Positions 8,294-16,130 are shown, counted from the first letter of the stretch. The stretch: DNA of 64,000 nt from Paucidesulfovibrio sp036541255 (GCA_036541255.1 JAZHDD010000022.1:1-64000); one strand, 5' to 3'. Notes: generated by a model not told the origin, from the letters alone. Numbers and translations are program-made.

Positions 8294-8866
8294 GTGAAGA
8301 AGGATTCCAACCTTACCATACCGAATATCCTGACAGTGCTGCGTATTTTGCTTACGCCGGGCTTTGTGGTGGCTTTCCTGGACAATCGGTTGGATTTGGC
8401 GTGGCTGCTTTTTGCCGTAGCCGGGTTCACTGACGCTCTGGATGGCTTTTTGGCACGTGTTCTCAAGCAGCGTACCCGCCTCGGCAGCATGCTTGACCCC
8501 CTTGCCGATAAGGTGCTCCTGACCACGTCCTATGTTTGCTTATCCATGGTAGGCATGTTGCCACGCTGGATCGCGGTCATGGTTGTGAGCCGGGACATTA
8601 TCATTGTGGGAGGACTGGCACTGATTCAGTTTTTTGGGGGCGAGGTGCGGGGGCGCATTATGCCGTCCTGGCTGGGCAAGACCACCACGCTTTTTCAGAT
8701 CGGCCTGGTGCTCTTTGTCATGGCTGAACGTTCTCTTGGCGTGGATTATGAGGCTGTGCGGAGTTTTTTGATGTATTCCACTGCGATGCTGACAGGTGCG
8801 TCAGGACTGGATTACATTCGAGCCGGTTTTAGGCTCCTGCCTCCCCTGGAACCGGGCGATGTCTGA
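8294..8866 (+). CDS. pgsA: CDP-alcohol phosphatidyltransferase, probably phosphatidylglycerophosphate synthase
   Basis: Inner-membrane enzyme that exchanges the CMP of CDP-diacylglycerol for glycerol 3-phosphate, the committed step to phosphatidylglycerol and cardiolipin. The 190-residue protein has the family signature DGxxARx8Gx3Dx3D (DGFLARVLKQ, then GSMLDPLADK) and about four hydrophobic segments. TIPNILTVLRILLTP near the N-terminus is typical of PgsA. The start is GTG at 8294 with a GGGGAAG site. Related enzymes can use other alcohols, so the glycerol phosphate specificity is inferred from overall similarity. Confidence 0.88.
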   Translation: MKKDSNLTIPNILTVLRILLTPGFVVAFLDNRLDLAWLLFAVAGFTDALDGFLARVLKQRTRLGSMLDPLADKVLLTTSYVCLSMVGMLPRWIAVMVVSRDIIIVGGLALIQFFGGEVRGRIMPSWLGKTTTLFQIGLVLFVMAERSLGVDYEAVRSFLMYSTAMLTGASGLDYIRAGFRLLPPLEPGDV

Positions 8867-8873
8867 TTTGCAA

Positions 8874-8906
8874 TAAAAAAATGCCCGAATCCTCACGGGT
8901 TCGGGC
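8874..8906 (-). terminator. Intrinsic terminator for tatA
   Basis: On the minus strand a GC-rich hairpin (arms around 8883-8890 and 8899-8906, GCCCGAA paired with TTCGGGC) is followed by ATTTTTTT. It lies between the convergent pgsA and tatA genes. In the plus direction only a weak TGATTTT follows, so its main function is probably to end tatA. Confidence 0.75.
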
Positions 8907-8930
8907 TGATTTTCAGGGCCTTAACGACTG

Positions 8931-9131
8931 TTACTCGCCGTTTTCTTTTTTCTCTTTATTCTTTTCTTTGTCAGGAGTCACGTCGATCTCTTCCGGTTCG
9001 CCCGTGGCCCTCTTGAAATTCTGGATGGCCTTGCCGATGCCGGAGCCAACTTCGGGTAACTTGTTGGCACCGAAGATCAGCACCACTATAAGCAGGATCA
9101 GGACGAGTTCCCATACACCGAGTCCAAACAT
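8931..9131 (-). CDS. tatA: Twin-arginine translocase subunit TatA/TatE
   Basis: Pore-forming subunit of the Tat system, which exports folded, often cofactor-containing, proteins. The 66-residue product has one membrane helix at about residues 6-20 (VWELVLILLIVVLIFG), the family hinge GANKLPEVG, an amphipathic helix (GIGKAIQNFKRAT) and a charged Lys/Glu tail. The start at 9131 follows GGAGGATGCTC; the frame upstream of it is not coding. It stands alone here, with no tatB or tatC next to it, as is common in this group. Confidence 0.95.
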   Translation of the reverse strand: MFGLGVWELVLILLIVVLIFGANKLPEVGSGIGKAIQNFKRATGEPEEIDVTPDKEKNKEKKENGE

Positions 9132-9161
9132 GAGCATCCTCCAGTTGTGAAGTGATTGCGG

Positions 9162-9190
9162 ACGATACACCCGGCCTCATGCAAGGTCAA
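9162..9190 (-). promoter_or_regulatory. Predicted sigma-70-type promoter of tatA
   Basis: On the minus strand TTGACC (9185-9190) is separated by 17 bases from TATCGT (9162-9167). A start about seven bases later would give a short leader of some 20-25 nucleotides before the tatA ATG. Confidence 0.45.
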
Positions 9191-9293
9191 GATGGGCTTG
9201 TGTCGACTATACGAAAAAAGCGTGTCGGGTTGCTTTTTCAGGGTTTCGGTCATTGGAAGCCGCTTCGCGTATCTCGACGAATAGGCCAAGAGG

Positions 9294-9722
9294 GTGTATA
9301 TCGTTCGCCAGGAAGAGGTTGCTCTTCTGGAATTGATTATGCCGAAAGTCCGCAGAATGCCCGGAGGCTCATGCCGCTTTTTCGCTGCCGGGCGATGTCT
9401 CTACGATGAGCGGCTCAACCCCGGCTACGACGAATCGTTGCAATGCCGCTATTTTCTTTTGTGGGAAAAGGAGTTTGACGAGTTTCTTGACCGGGCCGAA
9501 AATTTTGCTCTCGGGCAGGGGCAGGCTGCCGAGCTTTGGGAGCGTCGTTTTGAAAGACTGGGCAAGGGCGAAACCGCTTGCAAGGATTACTGCTATCGAG
9601 AAGATGGTGGCGAGCAACGCTGTCTCAATGGCTACAAGCATTTCTGTCTTCTGGCTCTTCCCAAATGCACAGGCCGCTGTCGGCATTACGAGTCGCTCCG
9701 CGAGGACGACGACAACACCTGA
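9294..9722 (+). CDS. Cysteine-rich protein of unknown function
   Basis: The 142-residue protein has nine cysteines at about residues 27, 35, 51, 96, 100, 110, 118, 125 and 129, grouped in an N-terminal and a C-terminal cluster. A charged helical segment rich in Glu, Phe and Leu separates them. This suggests binding of zinc or an iron-sulfur cluster, but no known family is recognised. There is no signal peptide. The start is uncertain: GTG at 9294 has AGAGG just before it, while an ATG at 9339 (MPKVRRMPGG) has no good site. The next gene begins 19 bases later. Confidence 0.65.
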   Translation: MYIVRQEEVALLELIMPKVRRMPGGSCRFFAAGRCLYDERLNPGYDESLQCRYFLLWEKEFDEFLDRAENFALGQGQAAELWERRFERLGKGETACKDYCYREDGGEQRCLNGYKHFCLLALPKCTGRCRHYESLREDDDNT

Positions 9723-9741
9723 ACGCGAAGAGGGGTTTCCC

Positions 9742-10536
9742 ATGCTGTTGTATTTCCCCCAAATGCATCCTGAGTGTCTTGCCAAGCCTTACATCCCTGG
9801 TGTGTTGTTTTTTGACCCGGGCTTGATGGGCGACAACGGAATCGGGCGTTTTCGTCCTGAGGGCCTGCCTTTGGATGAAAAATCCGCGCACAATCTTCTT
9901 GAGGATTGCCTTCGTTTTGGTGAACAATTTGTCAACCCCAAGGACATGGCGTTGTTCGGTAGCCATAACACCGGAACGAGGCGCGGTGAAAGCGTGTCCA
10001 TGTTGGAGGGAGAGTTGACCCGTCGTTTGGGCGGGGAGAGGGGCAAAACGGCTACGCCTGAAGGGGCGCAGGCTGCGCATGCACAGTTTTTTTTGCTTCT
10101 TGCCTGGGCGCTTGAAGAACGTTTTTTGGAACTCCAGGGCTTAAGCCGGGGAGTGCAAAAGGTCTGGGACAATTTTGGTGCCACATTGGGGCTTGGCGAT
10201 GACGACTCCGTGGAGCGGGCCGAGTTGCAGTTGGACAGTCTTGTGGCGGATACCCATGCGCCGGAAGCTACTTGGACAGGTCTTGCCTGGCCTCGCCTGC
10301 TGGAGGCTTTGTTGGTGTTTCTTCCGAAAGATGTCTGTCTGGTCGTGGACGATGCCGAAATCGTATCCGCATGGACCGAGGCGGGAGTAAGCTTGACTCC
10401 CGCGACTGAAGAATTCGGATTGCCTCCAGAGACGCTTATGGCTGAAGCTCCGGCTTGGCTGTTGACTGGTCGCACTCATGCCCCCCAGGGACGTCCACTT
10501 TTGGAGCGCGTCGTGCGCGTGGCCGTGACGGTTTGA
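9742..10536 (+). CDS. Conserved-looking protein of unknown function
   Basis: The 264-residue soluble protein begins MLLYFPQMHPECLAKP. It has no signal peptide, no transmembrane segment and no recognised motif. The middle is helical (AQFFLLLAWALEERFLELQG) and the C-terminal part includes RLLEALLVFLPKDVCLVVDD, which looks like a buried helix and strand. I chose the ATG at 9742, preceded by AAGAGGGG; the open frame extends back into the Cys-rich gene but that part is out of frame with real coding. It lies between the Cys-rich gene and a HAD phosphatase and is probably cotranscribed with both. No function is proposed. Confidence 0.65.
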   Translation: MLLYFPQMHPECLAKPYIPGVLFFDPGLMGDNGIGRFRPEGLPLDEKSAHNLLEDCLRFGEQFVNPKDMALFGSHNTGTRRGESVSMLEGELTRRLGGERGKTATPEGAQAAHAQFFLLLAWALEERFLELQGLSRGVQKVWDNFGATLGLGDDDSVERAELQLDSLVADTHAPEATWTGLAWPRLLEALLVFLPKDVCLVVDDAEIVSAWTEAGVSLTPATEEFGLPPETLMAEAPAWLLTGRTHAPQGRPLLERVVRVAVTV

Positions 10537-10566
10537 ACACTAACCACAGAATGAGCGGAGCCGACA

Positions 10567-11238
10567 TTGATTTACTTGAACCATCTGATTCGTAAAGATA
10601 TTCTTGCCAATGCGCGCGGTATTGTCTTTGATTGCGATGGCGTGTTGATCGATTCTCTCGATGCCAATACCTTTTATTACAATTCCATTCGCGCGGCGTT
10701 CGACTTGCCGGAGATGTCTCTAGAAATGCGAGACTACACGCATGCGCACAATATCTGGGAATCCTTGCGTTGTATCGTACCTGAGGACAAATTCGAGGCA
10801 GCCTGGCAAATGAAGCTGGACTACGACTATAGACAGGTCCTGGCGCATATCAAACTTGAGCCTGGATTGCGCGAGCTGCTGGGCTGGCTGCGTTCCGCCG
10901 GACAGAAAATGTCCATCAATACGAGCCGTACGGACACCATGGACATGGTCCTTGATCACTATGAGCTGGGCGGCTTTTTCCATCCGGTCATCACCTCCTA
11001 CAAGGTGGCGCGACCCAAGCCGCATCCAGAAGGCGTGCGCATGATCTTGGCTGCCTGGCGCATGACGCCTGACGAAGTCATCTACATTGGTGATTCCAGC
11101 GTGGATGAGCAGACGGCTAAAGCCGCCGGGATACGCTTCTGGTCATTCAAAAACCCCTACCTGGACGCCGAAATCATGGTGCCTGATTTTTGGACGCTGC
11201 TCGGTTGTCTGCGGCGCGCGTATGGCCCGCACTGGTAA
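10567..11238 (+). CDS. HAD-superfamily hydrolase (phosphoglycolate phosphatase-like)
   Basis: A 223-residue HAD phosphatase with a C1 cap. Motif I is VFDCDGVLIDS with both catalytic Asp residues, motif II is INTSRT, the motif III lysine is in KVARPKPHPEG, and motif IV is YIGDSSVDEQTAKAAG. The substrate is probably a small phosphate ester; phosphoglycolate and beta-phosphoglucomutase-like activities both occur among relatives. The start appears to be TTG at 10567 with GGAG six bases upstream, as no in-frame ATG is better placed. It follows the unknown gene by 30 bases. Confidence 0.85.
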   Translation: MIYLNHLIRKDILANARGIVFDCDGVLIDSLDANTFYYNSIRAAFDLPEMSLEMRDYTHAHNIWESLRCIVPEDKFEAAWQMKLDYDYRQVLAHIKLEPGLRELLGWLRSAGQKMSINTSRTDTMDMVLDHYELGGFFHPVITSYKVARPKPHPEGVRMILAAWRMTPDEVIYIGDSSVDEQTAKAAGIRFWSFKNPYLDAEIMVPDFWTLLGCLRRAYGPHW

Positions 11239-11329
11239 GCTTAAGACTTGATTTGTCATGCGCAGTGTGCGAACCTGAAACACGTTGTATTGACGGCCTC
11301 TCTCTGCCGTCCTGAGGAGCATTTTCGAG

Positions 11330-11620
11330 ATGGACCTCGTAATAATTGGGCTTGCAAAGCTCATCCACATTGTCCTTTCCGGCTACCAGATCGTGGTCAT
11401 CGTTGCCGCGTTGATCACCTGGGTGAACCCCGATCCTTACAATCCCATCGTCCGTACGCTTCGCGCCGTGACTGAACCTGTGTTCTATCAGGTGCGGCGG
11501 CTGTTGCCTTTCGTCAATGTCGGCGGGATTGATCTTTCCCCTGTGGTCGTCATCTTGGCTGTCGGTTTCCTGGATTACGTGATCCCGGGCAATCTTGCCC
11601 GGTTGGCAACCATGTTCTGA
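11330..11620 (+). CDS. yggT: YggT family membrane protein
   Basis: The 96-residue protein has two hydrophobic helices, about residues 10-30 and 65-85, separated by the family segment WVNPDPYNPIVRTLRAVTEP. YggT proteins are small inner-membrane proteins. They are linked to osmotic tolerance in E. coli, to cell division in cyanobacteria (YlmG) and to divIVA in Gram-positive bacteria. The start follows GAGGAG. Here too a DivIVA-like gene follows at once and yggU is third, so the ylmG-divIVA-yggU neighbourhood known from other phyla is kept. Confidence 0.88.
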   Translation: MDLVIIGLAKLIHIVLSGYQIVVIVAALITWVNPDPYNPIVRTLRAVTEPVFYQVRRLLPFVNVGGIDLSPVVVILAVGFLDYVIPGNLARLATMF

Positions 11621-11636
11621 GCCCCGGGAGGCCGTT

Positions 11637-12140
11637 GTGAACCTTTCCAAGATTGATTTGCTGAACAAAAAGTTCACCCGCAGCGCGTTTGGATACGCTC
11701 CACGCGAAGTGGAGCAGTATCTTGCGGAGGTTGCCGAAGCCCTTGGTGATGCTGCGGATCGGCAGCGGGAAATGGCTCGAAAGATCAAACGGTTGGAAGC
11801 GTCGCTCGTGGAGTATCGACAGCGGGACGAGGCCTTGCGCGACACGCTGCTCAGCACACAAAAAATGGTGGACGAACTGAAGGTCGCGGCGAGCCGTGAG
11901 GCCGAGGTCATTCTCTATGAGGCCAACGCCAAGGCCAGGGAAACCGTGCGTCAGGGGCATGAACGTCTTGCCCAGCTGCATGAGGAAATTGAAGCTTTAA
12001 AGCATCAACGCACCCGGTTTCGGGTGGAAATTCGAAGTCTTGTGGAAACACATTTGCGGTTATTGCAAAATGATGATCCTGATTTGGAACGGCTCGAAGA
12101 GTTGGAATCCAAAGTGAGTTTTTTGAAAAAGGTCGAGTAG
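11637..12140 (+). CDS. DivIVA domain protein
   Basis: The 167-residue protein begins with the DivIVA N-terminal pattern (LSKIDLLNKKFTRSAFGYAP, then REVEQYL). A long predicted coiled coil follows from about residue 25 to the C-terminus. DivIVA proteins bind curved membrane in Gram-positive bacteria and recruit polar or division proteins. In deltaproteobacteria the role is unknown. The start is GTG at 11637 with GGGAGG seven bases upstream; the ORF upstream overlaps yggT. The next gene starts six bases after the stop. Confidence 0.85.
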   Translation: MNLSKIDLLNKKFTRSAFGYAPREVEQYLAEVAEALGDAADRQREMARKIKRLEASLVEYRQRDEALRDTLLSTQKMVDELKVAASREAEVILYEANAKARETVRQGHERLAQLHEEIEALKHQRTRFRVEIRSLVETHLRLLQNDDPDLERLEELESKVSFLKKVE

Positions 12141-12146
12141 CGCTGC

Positions 12147-12461
12147 ATGGAAAGGCCGGAACCCGTTCGTCCCGACGGCAAGGGCGGTTGGCTAATGAAG
12201 GTCTGGGTTCAGCCTGGGGCCAAAAAAAGCGAACTTGCCGGTCTGTATCAAGGGTGCGTCAAAGTTCGTCTCGGAGCTCCTGCCGTGGACAACAAGGCCA
12301 ACAAGGCGTTGGTCAGGTTCATGGCCAAAGTCTTGGGACTGAAGGTGCGCCAGGTTTCGCTCCGGGACGGCCAAGCCAGTCGCTGCAAGACCCTGCTCAT
12401 TGAAACCGAACAAGAGCCGCGCTGGGAAAACCTTGTTTCCGTGAGCGCGGATAACCAATAA
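12147..12461 (+). CDS. yggU: YggU / DUF167 family protein
   Basis: The 104-residue cytoplasmic protein has the DUF167 core: VWVQPGAKKSEL, VRLGAPAVDNKANKALV and the following GLKVRQVSLRDGQASRCKTL strand-helix. Structures are known for the family but the biochemical function is not. It commonly sits near yggT, as it does here with only the DivIVA-like gene between. Spacing to neighbours is 6 and 21 bases, indicating a single transcript. Confidence 0.88.
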   Translation: MERPEPVRPDGKGGWLMKVWVQPGAKKSELAGLYQGCVKVRLGAPAVDNKANKALVRFMAKVLGLKVRQVSLRDGQASRCKTLLIETEQEPRWENLVSVSADNQ

Positions 12462-12482
12462 CCTCAATCGAAGGAGAGGCTC

Positions 12483-12713
12483 ATGGAACAGCTTGATCTG
12501 AATTTGATCCAACAGTACCAGGAGCAGGATTCCGAATTGAAGGCCCTCTGGGAACAACACCAAGAGTATGAAAGGATTCTCGTAAAGTATGAGGGCCGCT
12601 CGTTTTTAAGCCCGACCCAGACCCAGGAAATCAAGCAGCTGAAGAAGAAGAAGCTGGCAGGCAAGACCAAACTGCAACTGTTACTGGACAAGTACCGCGA
12701 TACGGAGGGGTGA
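12483..12713 (+). CDS. DUF465 / YdcH-like small coiled-coil protein
   Basis: The 76-residue, highly charged protein is a predicted helical hairpin: a first helix with LIQQYQEQDSELKALWEQH, then FLSPTQTQEIKQLKKKKLAG and a second helix. This is typical of DUF465 proteins, whose function is unknown. An AAGGAGAGGCTC site precedes the ATG. ilvB starts two bases after its stop, so the small gene is very probably translated from the same message as the branched-chain amino acid genes. Confidence 0.8.
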   Translation: MEQLDLNLIQQYQEQDSELKALWEQHQEYERILVKYEGRSFLSPTQTQEIKQLKKKKLAGKTKLQLLLDKYRDTEG

Positions 12714-12714
12714 C

Positions 12715-14409
12715 ATGGAGCTCTCAGGGGCGCAGATTCTCTTGAAATGCCTTGAGAAAGAAGAAGTGAGCACGATCTTCGGCTTTCCAGGCGGGGCAGT
12801 TATCGACATTTATGACGAATTGCCCAACTCTCCCATCGAGCACATTCTGGTGCGGCACGAACAGGGTGCCATCCATGCCGCCGACGGCTATGCGCGGGCT
12901 TCCGGCAAGGTCGGCGTTTGCCTCGTCACCTCCGGTCCGGGCGCGACCAATACGGTTACGGGCATTGCCACGGCATACATGGATTCCATCCCGGTGGTCA
13001 TTTTCACCGGACAGGTACCTACGCCCCTCATCGGCAACGATGCGTTCCAGGAAGTGGATATCGTCGGGATTACTCGCCCCTGCACCAAGCACAATTACCT
13101 CGTCAAGGACGTGAGGGATCTGGCCCGGGTCGTGAAACAGGCCTTTTATCTGGCTCGTACCGGCAGACCCGGGCCGGTCCTTGTTGACCTGCCCAAGGAT
13201 GTGATGCAGGCGAAGTGCGAATTTCGCTATCCGCGCAATGTGCGCATGCGCAGCTACAATCCCAACGTCACGCCGCATGTCGTCCAGACCAAAAAGGTCG
13301 TGCAATTGCTGCGCAACGCCAAGCGGCCTTTGATCTATTCCGGCGGTGGCGTGATCAGCGCCAAGGCTCATCGTGAATTGACATGGTTGGCCCGCCGTCT
13401 GAATATCCCCGTAACCTCGACGCTCATGGGACTCGGCGCCTTTCCCGGCGATGACCCCCTCTGGCTGGGCATGCTTGGCATGCATGGGACGTACGCGGCC
13501 AACATGGCCGTCAGCGGTTGCGATCTGCTCCTTGCCATCGGAGCCAGGTTTGATGACCGCGTCACCGGCAAGGTTACGACTTTTGCTCCCGAGGCCACTA
13601 TTGTCCATGTGGACATCGACCCAACTTCCATCAAGAAGAATGTTGCCGTGCATGTTCCGCTTGTGGCCGATTGCAAGAATGCCCTTGTTTCACTCAAGGA
13701 ACAGCTGGAACCTGATCTTGACGTGCAGCATTGGAAGGCCAAGCATAGCGACTGGGTTGCGCAGGTTCATGCCTGGGACAAGGCGCATCCCTTGACTTAC
13801 GCCGACAAGGAAGACGGACCGATCAAGCCGCAGTATGTTGTTGAGAAAATTTACGAAATAACCAAGGGTGACGCCATCGTGGCCACGGAAGTGGGCCAGA
13901 ACCAGATGTGGGCGGCGCAATTCTATCGTTTCAAGCTACCGAACTCTTTTCTTTCCTCCGGTGGCCTGGGTACCATGGGATATGGTTTCCCTGCGGCCAT
14001 GGGCGCACAAAAAGCTTTTCCTGACAAGCTGGTCATCGACATCGCCGGGGACGGCTCCATTCAGATGTGTATCCAGGAGATGACCACGGTGGTCTGCAAC
14101 AAGCTCCCCGTGAAGATCGTCATCCTGAACAACGGCTATCTCGGAATGGTGCGCCAATGGCAGGAACTTTTTTATGACAAGAATTATTGCGAGACGTGCA
14201 TGGATGCCCAGCCCGATTTCGTGAAGCTGGCCGAGGCATATGGAGCCGTGGGTTTTCGCGTTACCGAGAAAAAGGATTTGGAACGCGTACTCAAGGAAGC
14301 GTTTGCTTCGCCGCATCCTGTGATCGTGGATGTTCGTGTGGACAGGGAAGAAAACGTGTACCCCATGGTTCCGGCCGGGGCTTCGCTCAGCCAGATGCTG
14401 CTCGTCTAG
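12715..14409 (+). CDS. ilvB: Acetolactate synthase, large catalytic subunit
   Basis: Thiamine diphosphate enzyme that condenses two pyruvates to acetolactate (valine, leucine) or pyruvate with 2-oxobutyrate (isoleucine). The 564 residues cover all three domains. FGFPGGAVIDIYDEL is near the N-terminus, with the catalytic Glu in HEQGAIHAADGYA. RFDDRVTG is in the FAD-binding domain, and the ThDP motif runs from GDGSIQMCIQEM to NN. The start follows directly on the DUF465 stop. The regulatory subunit follows after ten bases. This is anabolic AHAS, as shown by the FAD-domain residues and the paired ilvN. Confidence 0.96.
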   Translation: MELSGAQILLKCLEKEEVSTIFGFPGGAVIDIYDELPNSPIEHILVRHEQGAIHAADGYARASGKVGVCLVTSGPGATNTVTGIATAYMDSIPVVIFTGQVPTPLIGNDAFQEVDIVGITRPCTKHNYLVKDVRDLARVVKQAFYLARTGRPGPVLVDLPKDVMQAKCEFRYPRNVRMRSYNPNVTPHVVQTKKVVQLLRNAKRPLIYSGGGVISAKAHRELTWLARRLNIPVTSTLMGLGAFPGDDPLWLGMLGMHGTYAANMAVSGCDLLLAIGARFDDRVTGKVTTFAPEATIVHVDIDPTSIKKNVAVHVPLVADCKNALVSLKEQLEPDLDVQHWKAKHSDWVAQVHAWDKAHPLTYADKEDGPIKPQYVVEKIYEITKGDAIVATEVGQNQMWAAQFYRFKLPNSFLSSGGLGTMGYGFPAAMGAQKAFPDKLVIDIAGDGSIQMCIQEMTTVVCNKLPVKIVILNNGYLGMVRQWQELFYDKNYCETCMDAQPDFVKLAEAYGAVGFRVTEKKDLERVLKEAFASPHPVIVDVRVDREENVYPMVPAGASLSQMLLV

Positions 14410-14419
14410 GAGGACGGTC

Positions 14420-14899
14420 ATGAGACATACGCTTTCTGTGACGGTGGAAAACGAGCCGGGCGTGCTTTCCAGAATCGCGGGCCTGTTCAGCGGCAGGGGC
14501 TTCAACATCGAATCGTTGAATGTCGCGCCGACTCTTGAGCCCGGTGTTTCCCACATGACCATTACGACCATCGGCGATGAGAACATTATCGAGCAGATCG
14601 TCAAGCAGTTGCGCAAGCTGGTGATTGTAATCAAGGTTCGCGACTTGACCCATTTTAAGTCGGTTGACCGCGAAATGGTCCTCATCAAGGTTAATGCGGA
14701 AGAGGGCAAAAGGGCGGAAATACTACGTATTGTAGACATATTCCGCTGTAAGGTCGTTGATGTGAGCATTGAGGAAATGACCATTGAATGCACCGGCGAT
14801 GCCGGGAAAATCGAGGCCATTATAGATTTGCTCACGCGATTCGGCATCAAGGAAATTGCCCGTACCGGAGCCACGGCGCTCAAGCGCGCCAAACAATAG
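14420..14899 (+). CDS. ilvN: Acetolactate synthase, small regulatory subunit
   Basis: Binds the large subunit, raises its activity and confers feedback inhibition by valine. The 159-residue protein starts with an ACT domain (LSVTVENEPGVLSRIAGLF, then GRGFNIESLNV) and ends with the ALS small-subunit C-terminal domain (about residues 80-155, GKIEAIIDLLTRFGIKEIAR). The start has TAGGAGGACGGTC upstream, a near-ideal ribosome site. Length is that of the IlvH type. Confidence 0.95.
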   Translation: MRHTLSVTVENEPGVLSRIAGLFSGRGFNIESLNVAPTLEPGVSHMTITTIGDENIIEQIVKQLRKLVIVIKVRDLTHFKSVDREMVLIKVNAEEGKRAEILRIVDIFRCKVVDVSIEEMTIECTGDAGKIEAIIDLLTRFGIKEIARTGATALKRAKQ

Positions 14900-14974
14900 C
14901 GAAAAAGGGAAGGCGATTCCGGGAAAGGGCTCAACGCCTTGTCTCTCGGTCCAATACGTACGATACGCGGACCT

Positions 14975-14991
14975 GGATGGTCACCCCATCC
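14975..14991 (+). other. Small hairpin in the ilvN-ilvC intergenic region
   Basis: GGATGG and CCATCC pair around TCACC, followed by TTCTATTTAT. The 181-base gap between ilvN and ilvC also holds a possible 30-codon leader frame (14977-15069) ending 12 bases before the ilvC start. The hairpin is weak for a terminator, so attenuation or RNA processing are only possibilities. Confidence 0.3.
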
Positions 14992-15080
14992 TTCTATTTA
15001 TGCGTATTGTTGTCGGGCCGGAACAGTCTGGCGGACCTTTTCTCCCGGAGCGTCGGAGATATTCAATAAAAGGAGACGAA

Positions 15081-16070
15081 ATGAAGGTTTATTATGAAAA
15101 CGATGCCGATCTGGCTTTTTTGAAAGACAAGACCGTGGCCATTCTCGGCTATGGCAGCCAGGGACATGCTCATGCCCAGAACTTGCGGGACAGCGGCGTC
15201 AAGGTCATCGTTGGTCAGCGTCCCGGCGGTCCCAACTATGAATTGGCCAAGGAACACGGCTTTGAGCCTGTGAGTGCCAAGGAAGCAGCTGCCCGCGCCG
15301 ACTTCATCATGGTCCTGCTGCCGGATCAGTTCCAGGCCGAGGTGTACAAGAACGACATCGCGCCCGGACTTGTCGCCGGCAACGTCCTCGCCTTCGGACA
15401 TGGTTTCAACATTCATTTCGGTCGCATCAAGCCTCCCAAGGACGTGGATGTGGTCATGATCGCCCCTAAGGGCCCTGGCCATCTGGTTCGACGCACCTTT
15501 ACCGAAGGAGGAGCTGTCCCCGCCTTGGTCGCGGTGCAGCAGGACGCTTCAGGCAAAGCCAATGACATTGCCCTGGCCTATGCCAAGGGCATCGGCGCGA
15601 CTCGTTCCGGCGTGATCGAGACCACTTTCCAGGAAGAGACCGAAACCGACCTCTTCGGCGAGCAAGTCGTGCTGTGCGGCGGTTTGACCGAATTGTGCCA
15701 GGCTGGTTTCGAAACCCTGGTGGAAGCCGGATACCAGCCCGAGGTCGCGTATTTCGAATGCCTCCATGAGATCAAGCTCATTGTGGACTTGATGTATGAA
15801 GGCGGCTTGGCCAAGATGCGCAATTCCATCTCGGACACGGCTGAATATGGCGACTATTGCACTGGCCCGCGGATCATTACTCAGGAGACCCGGCAGACCA
15901 TGAAGCAGGTCTTGAAGGAAATCCAGGACGGCACCTTTGCCAAGAATTTCATCCTTGAGGCTCAGGCCGGATATCCGCAAATGCATGCCAAGCGTAATAT
16001 CGCCGCGTCCGGCCTGCTGGAGCAGGTTGGTGGCAAGCTGCGTAACATGATGAGCTGGCTGAAGAAGTAG
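15081..16070 (+). CDS. ilvC: Ketol-acid reductoisomerase, class I
   Basis: Isomerises and reduces acetolactate or acetohydroxybutyrate in valine, leucine and isoleucine synthesis; needs Mg2+ and a nicotinamide cofactor. The 329-residue length is class I. The dinucleotide motif GYGSQGHAHAQ is at residues 24-34, and later LLPDQFQAEVY and FHEIKL-type metal-binding segments are present (CLHEIKLIVDLMYEGG). The cofactor loop reads GQRPGGPN (45-52), without the serines many NADPH-specific enzymes use. The ATG at 15081 has AAAGGAGACGAA upstream; the frame is open for 75 codons before it but shows no coding character. Confidence 0.96.
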   Translation: MKVYYENDADLAFLKDKTVAILGYGSQGHAHAQNLRDSGVKVIVGQRPGGPNYELAKEHGFEPVSAKEAAARADFIMVLLPDQFQAEVYKNDIAPGLVAGNVLAFGHGFNIHFGRIKPPKDVDVVMIAPKGPGHLVRRTFTEGGAVPALVAVQQDASGKANDIALAYAKGIGATRSGVIETTFQEETETDLFGEQVVLCGGLTELCQAGFETLVEAGYQPEVAYFECLHEIKLIVDLMYEGGLAKMRNSISDTAEYGDYCTGPRIITQETRQTMKQVLKEIQDGTFAKNFILEAQAGYPQMHAKRNIAASGLLEQVGGKLRNMMSWLKK

Positions 16071-16095
16071 TCGATTCTTTTTTATGCTTCTGTTC

Positions 16096-16130
16096 AACAA
16101 AGGCCGCCCTTAGGGGCGGCCTTTGTTGTT
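16096..16130 (+). terminator. Intrinsic terminator of the ilvBNC operon
   Basis: A perfect 14-bp stem (AACAAAGGCCGCCC paired with its complement) with loop TTAG, then a T-rich stretch, 26 bases after the ilvC stop. The arms have A/T flanks, so it may work in both directions. Confidence 0.85.

Noticed and set aside
9209..9241. Hairpin with A and T arms before the Cys-rich gene
   Set aside because: Its pairing is almost all A-T with a 10-base loop; without a GC core it is unlikely to terminate transcription.
11292..11311. GACGGC/GCCGTC hairpin before yggT
   Set aside because: Only six base pairs and an eight-base loop, with no T tract or other regulatory hallmark.
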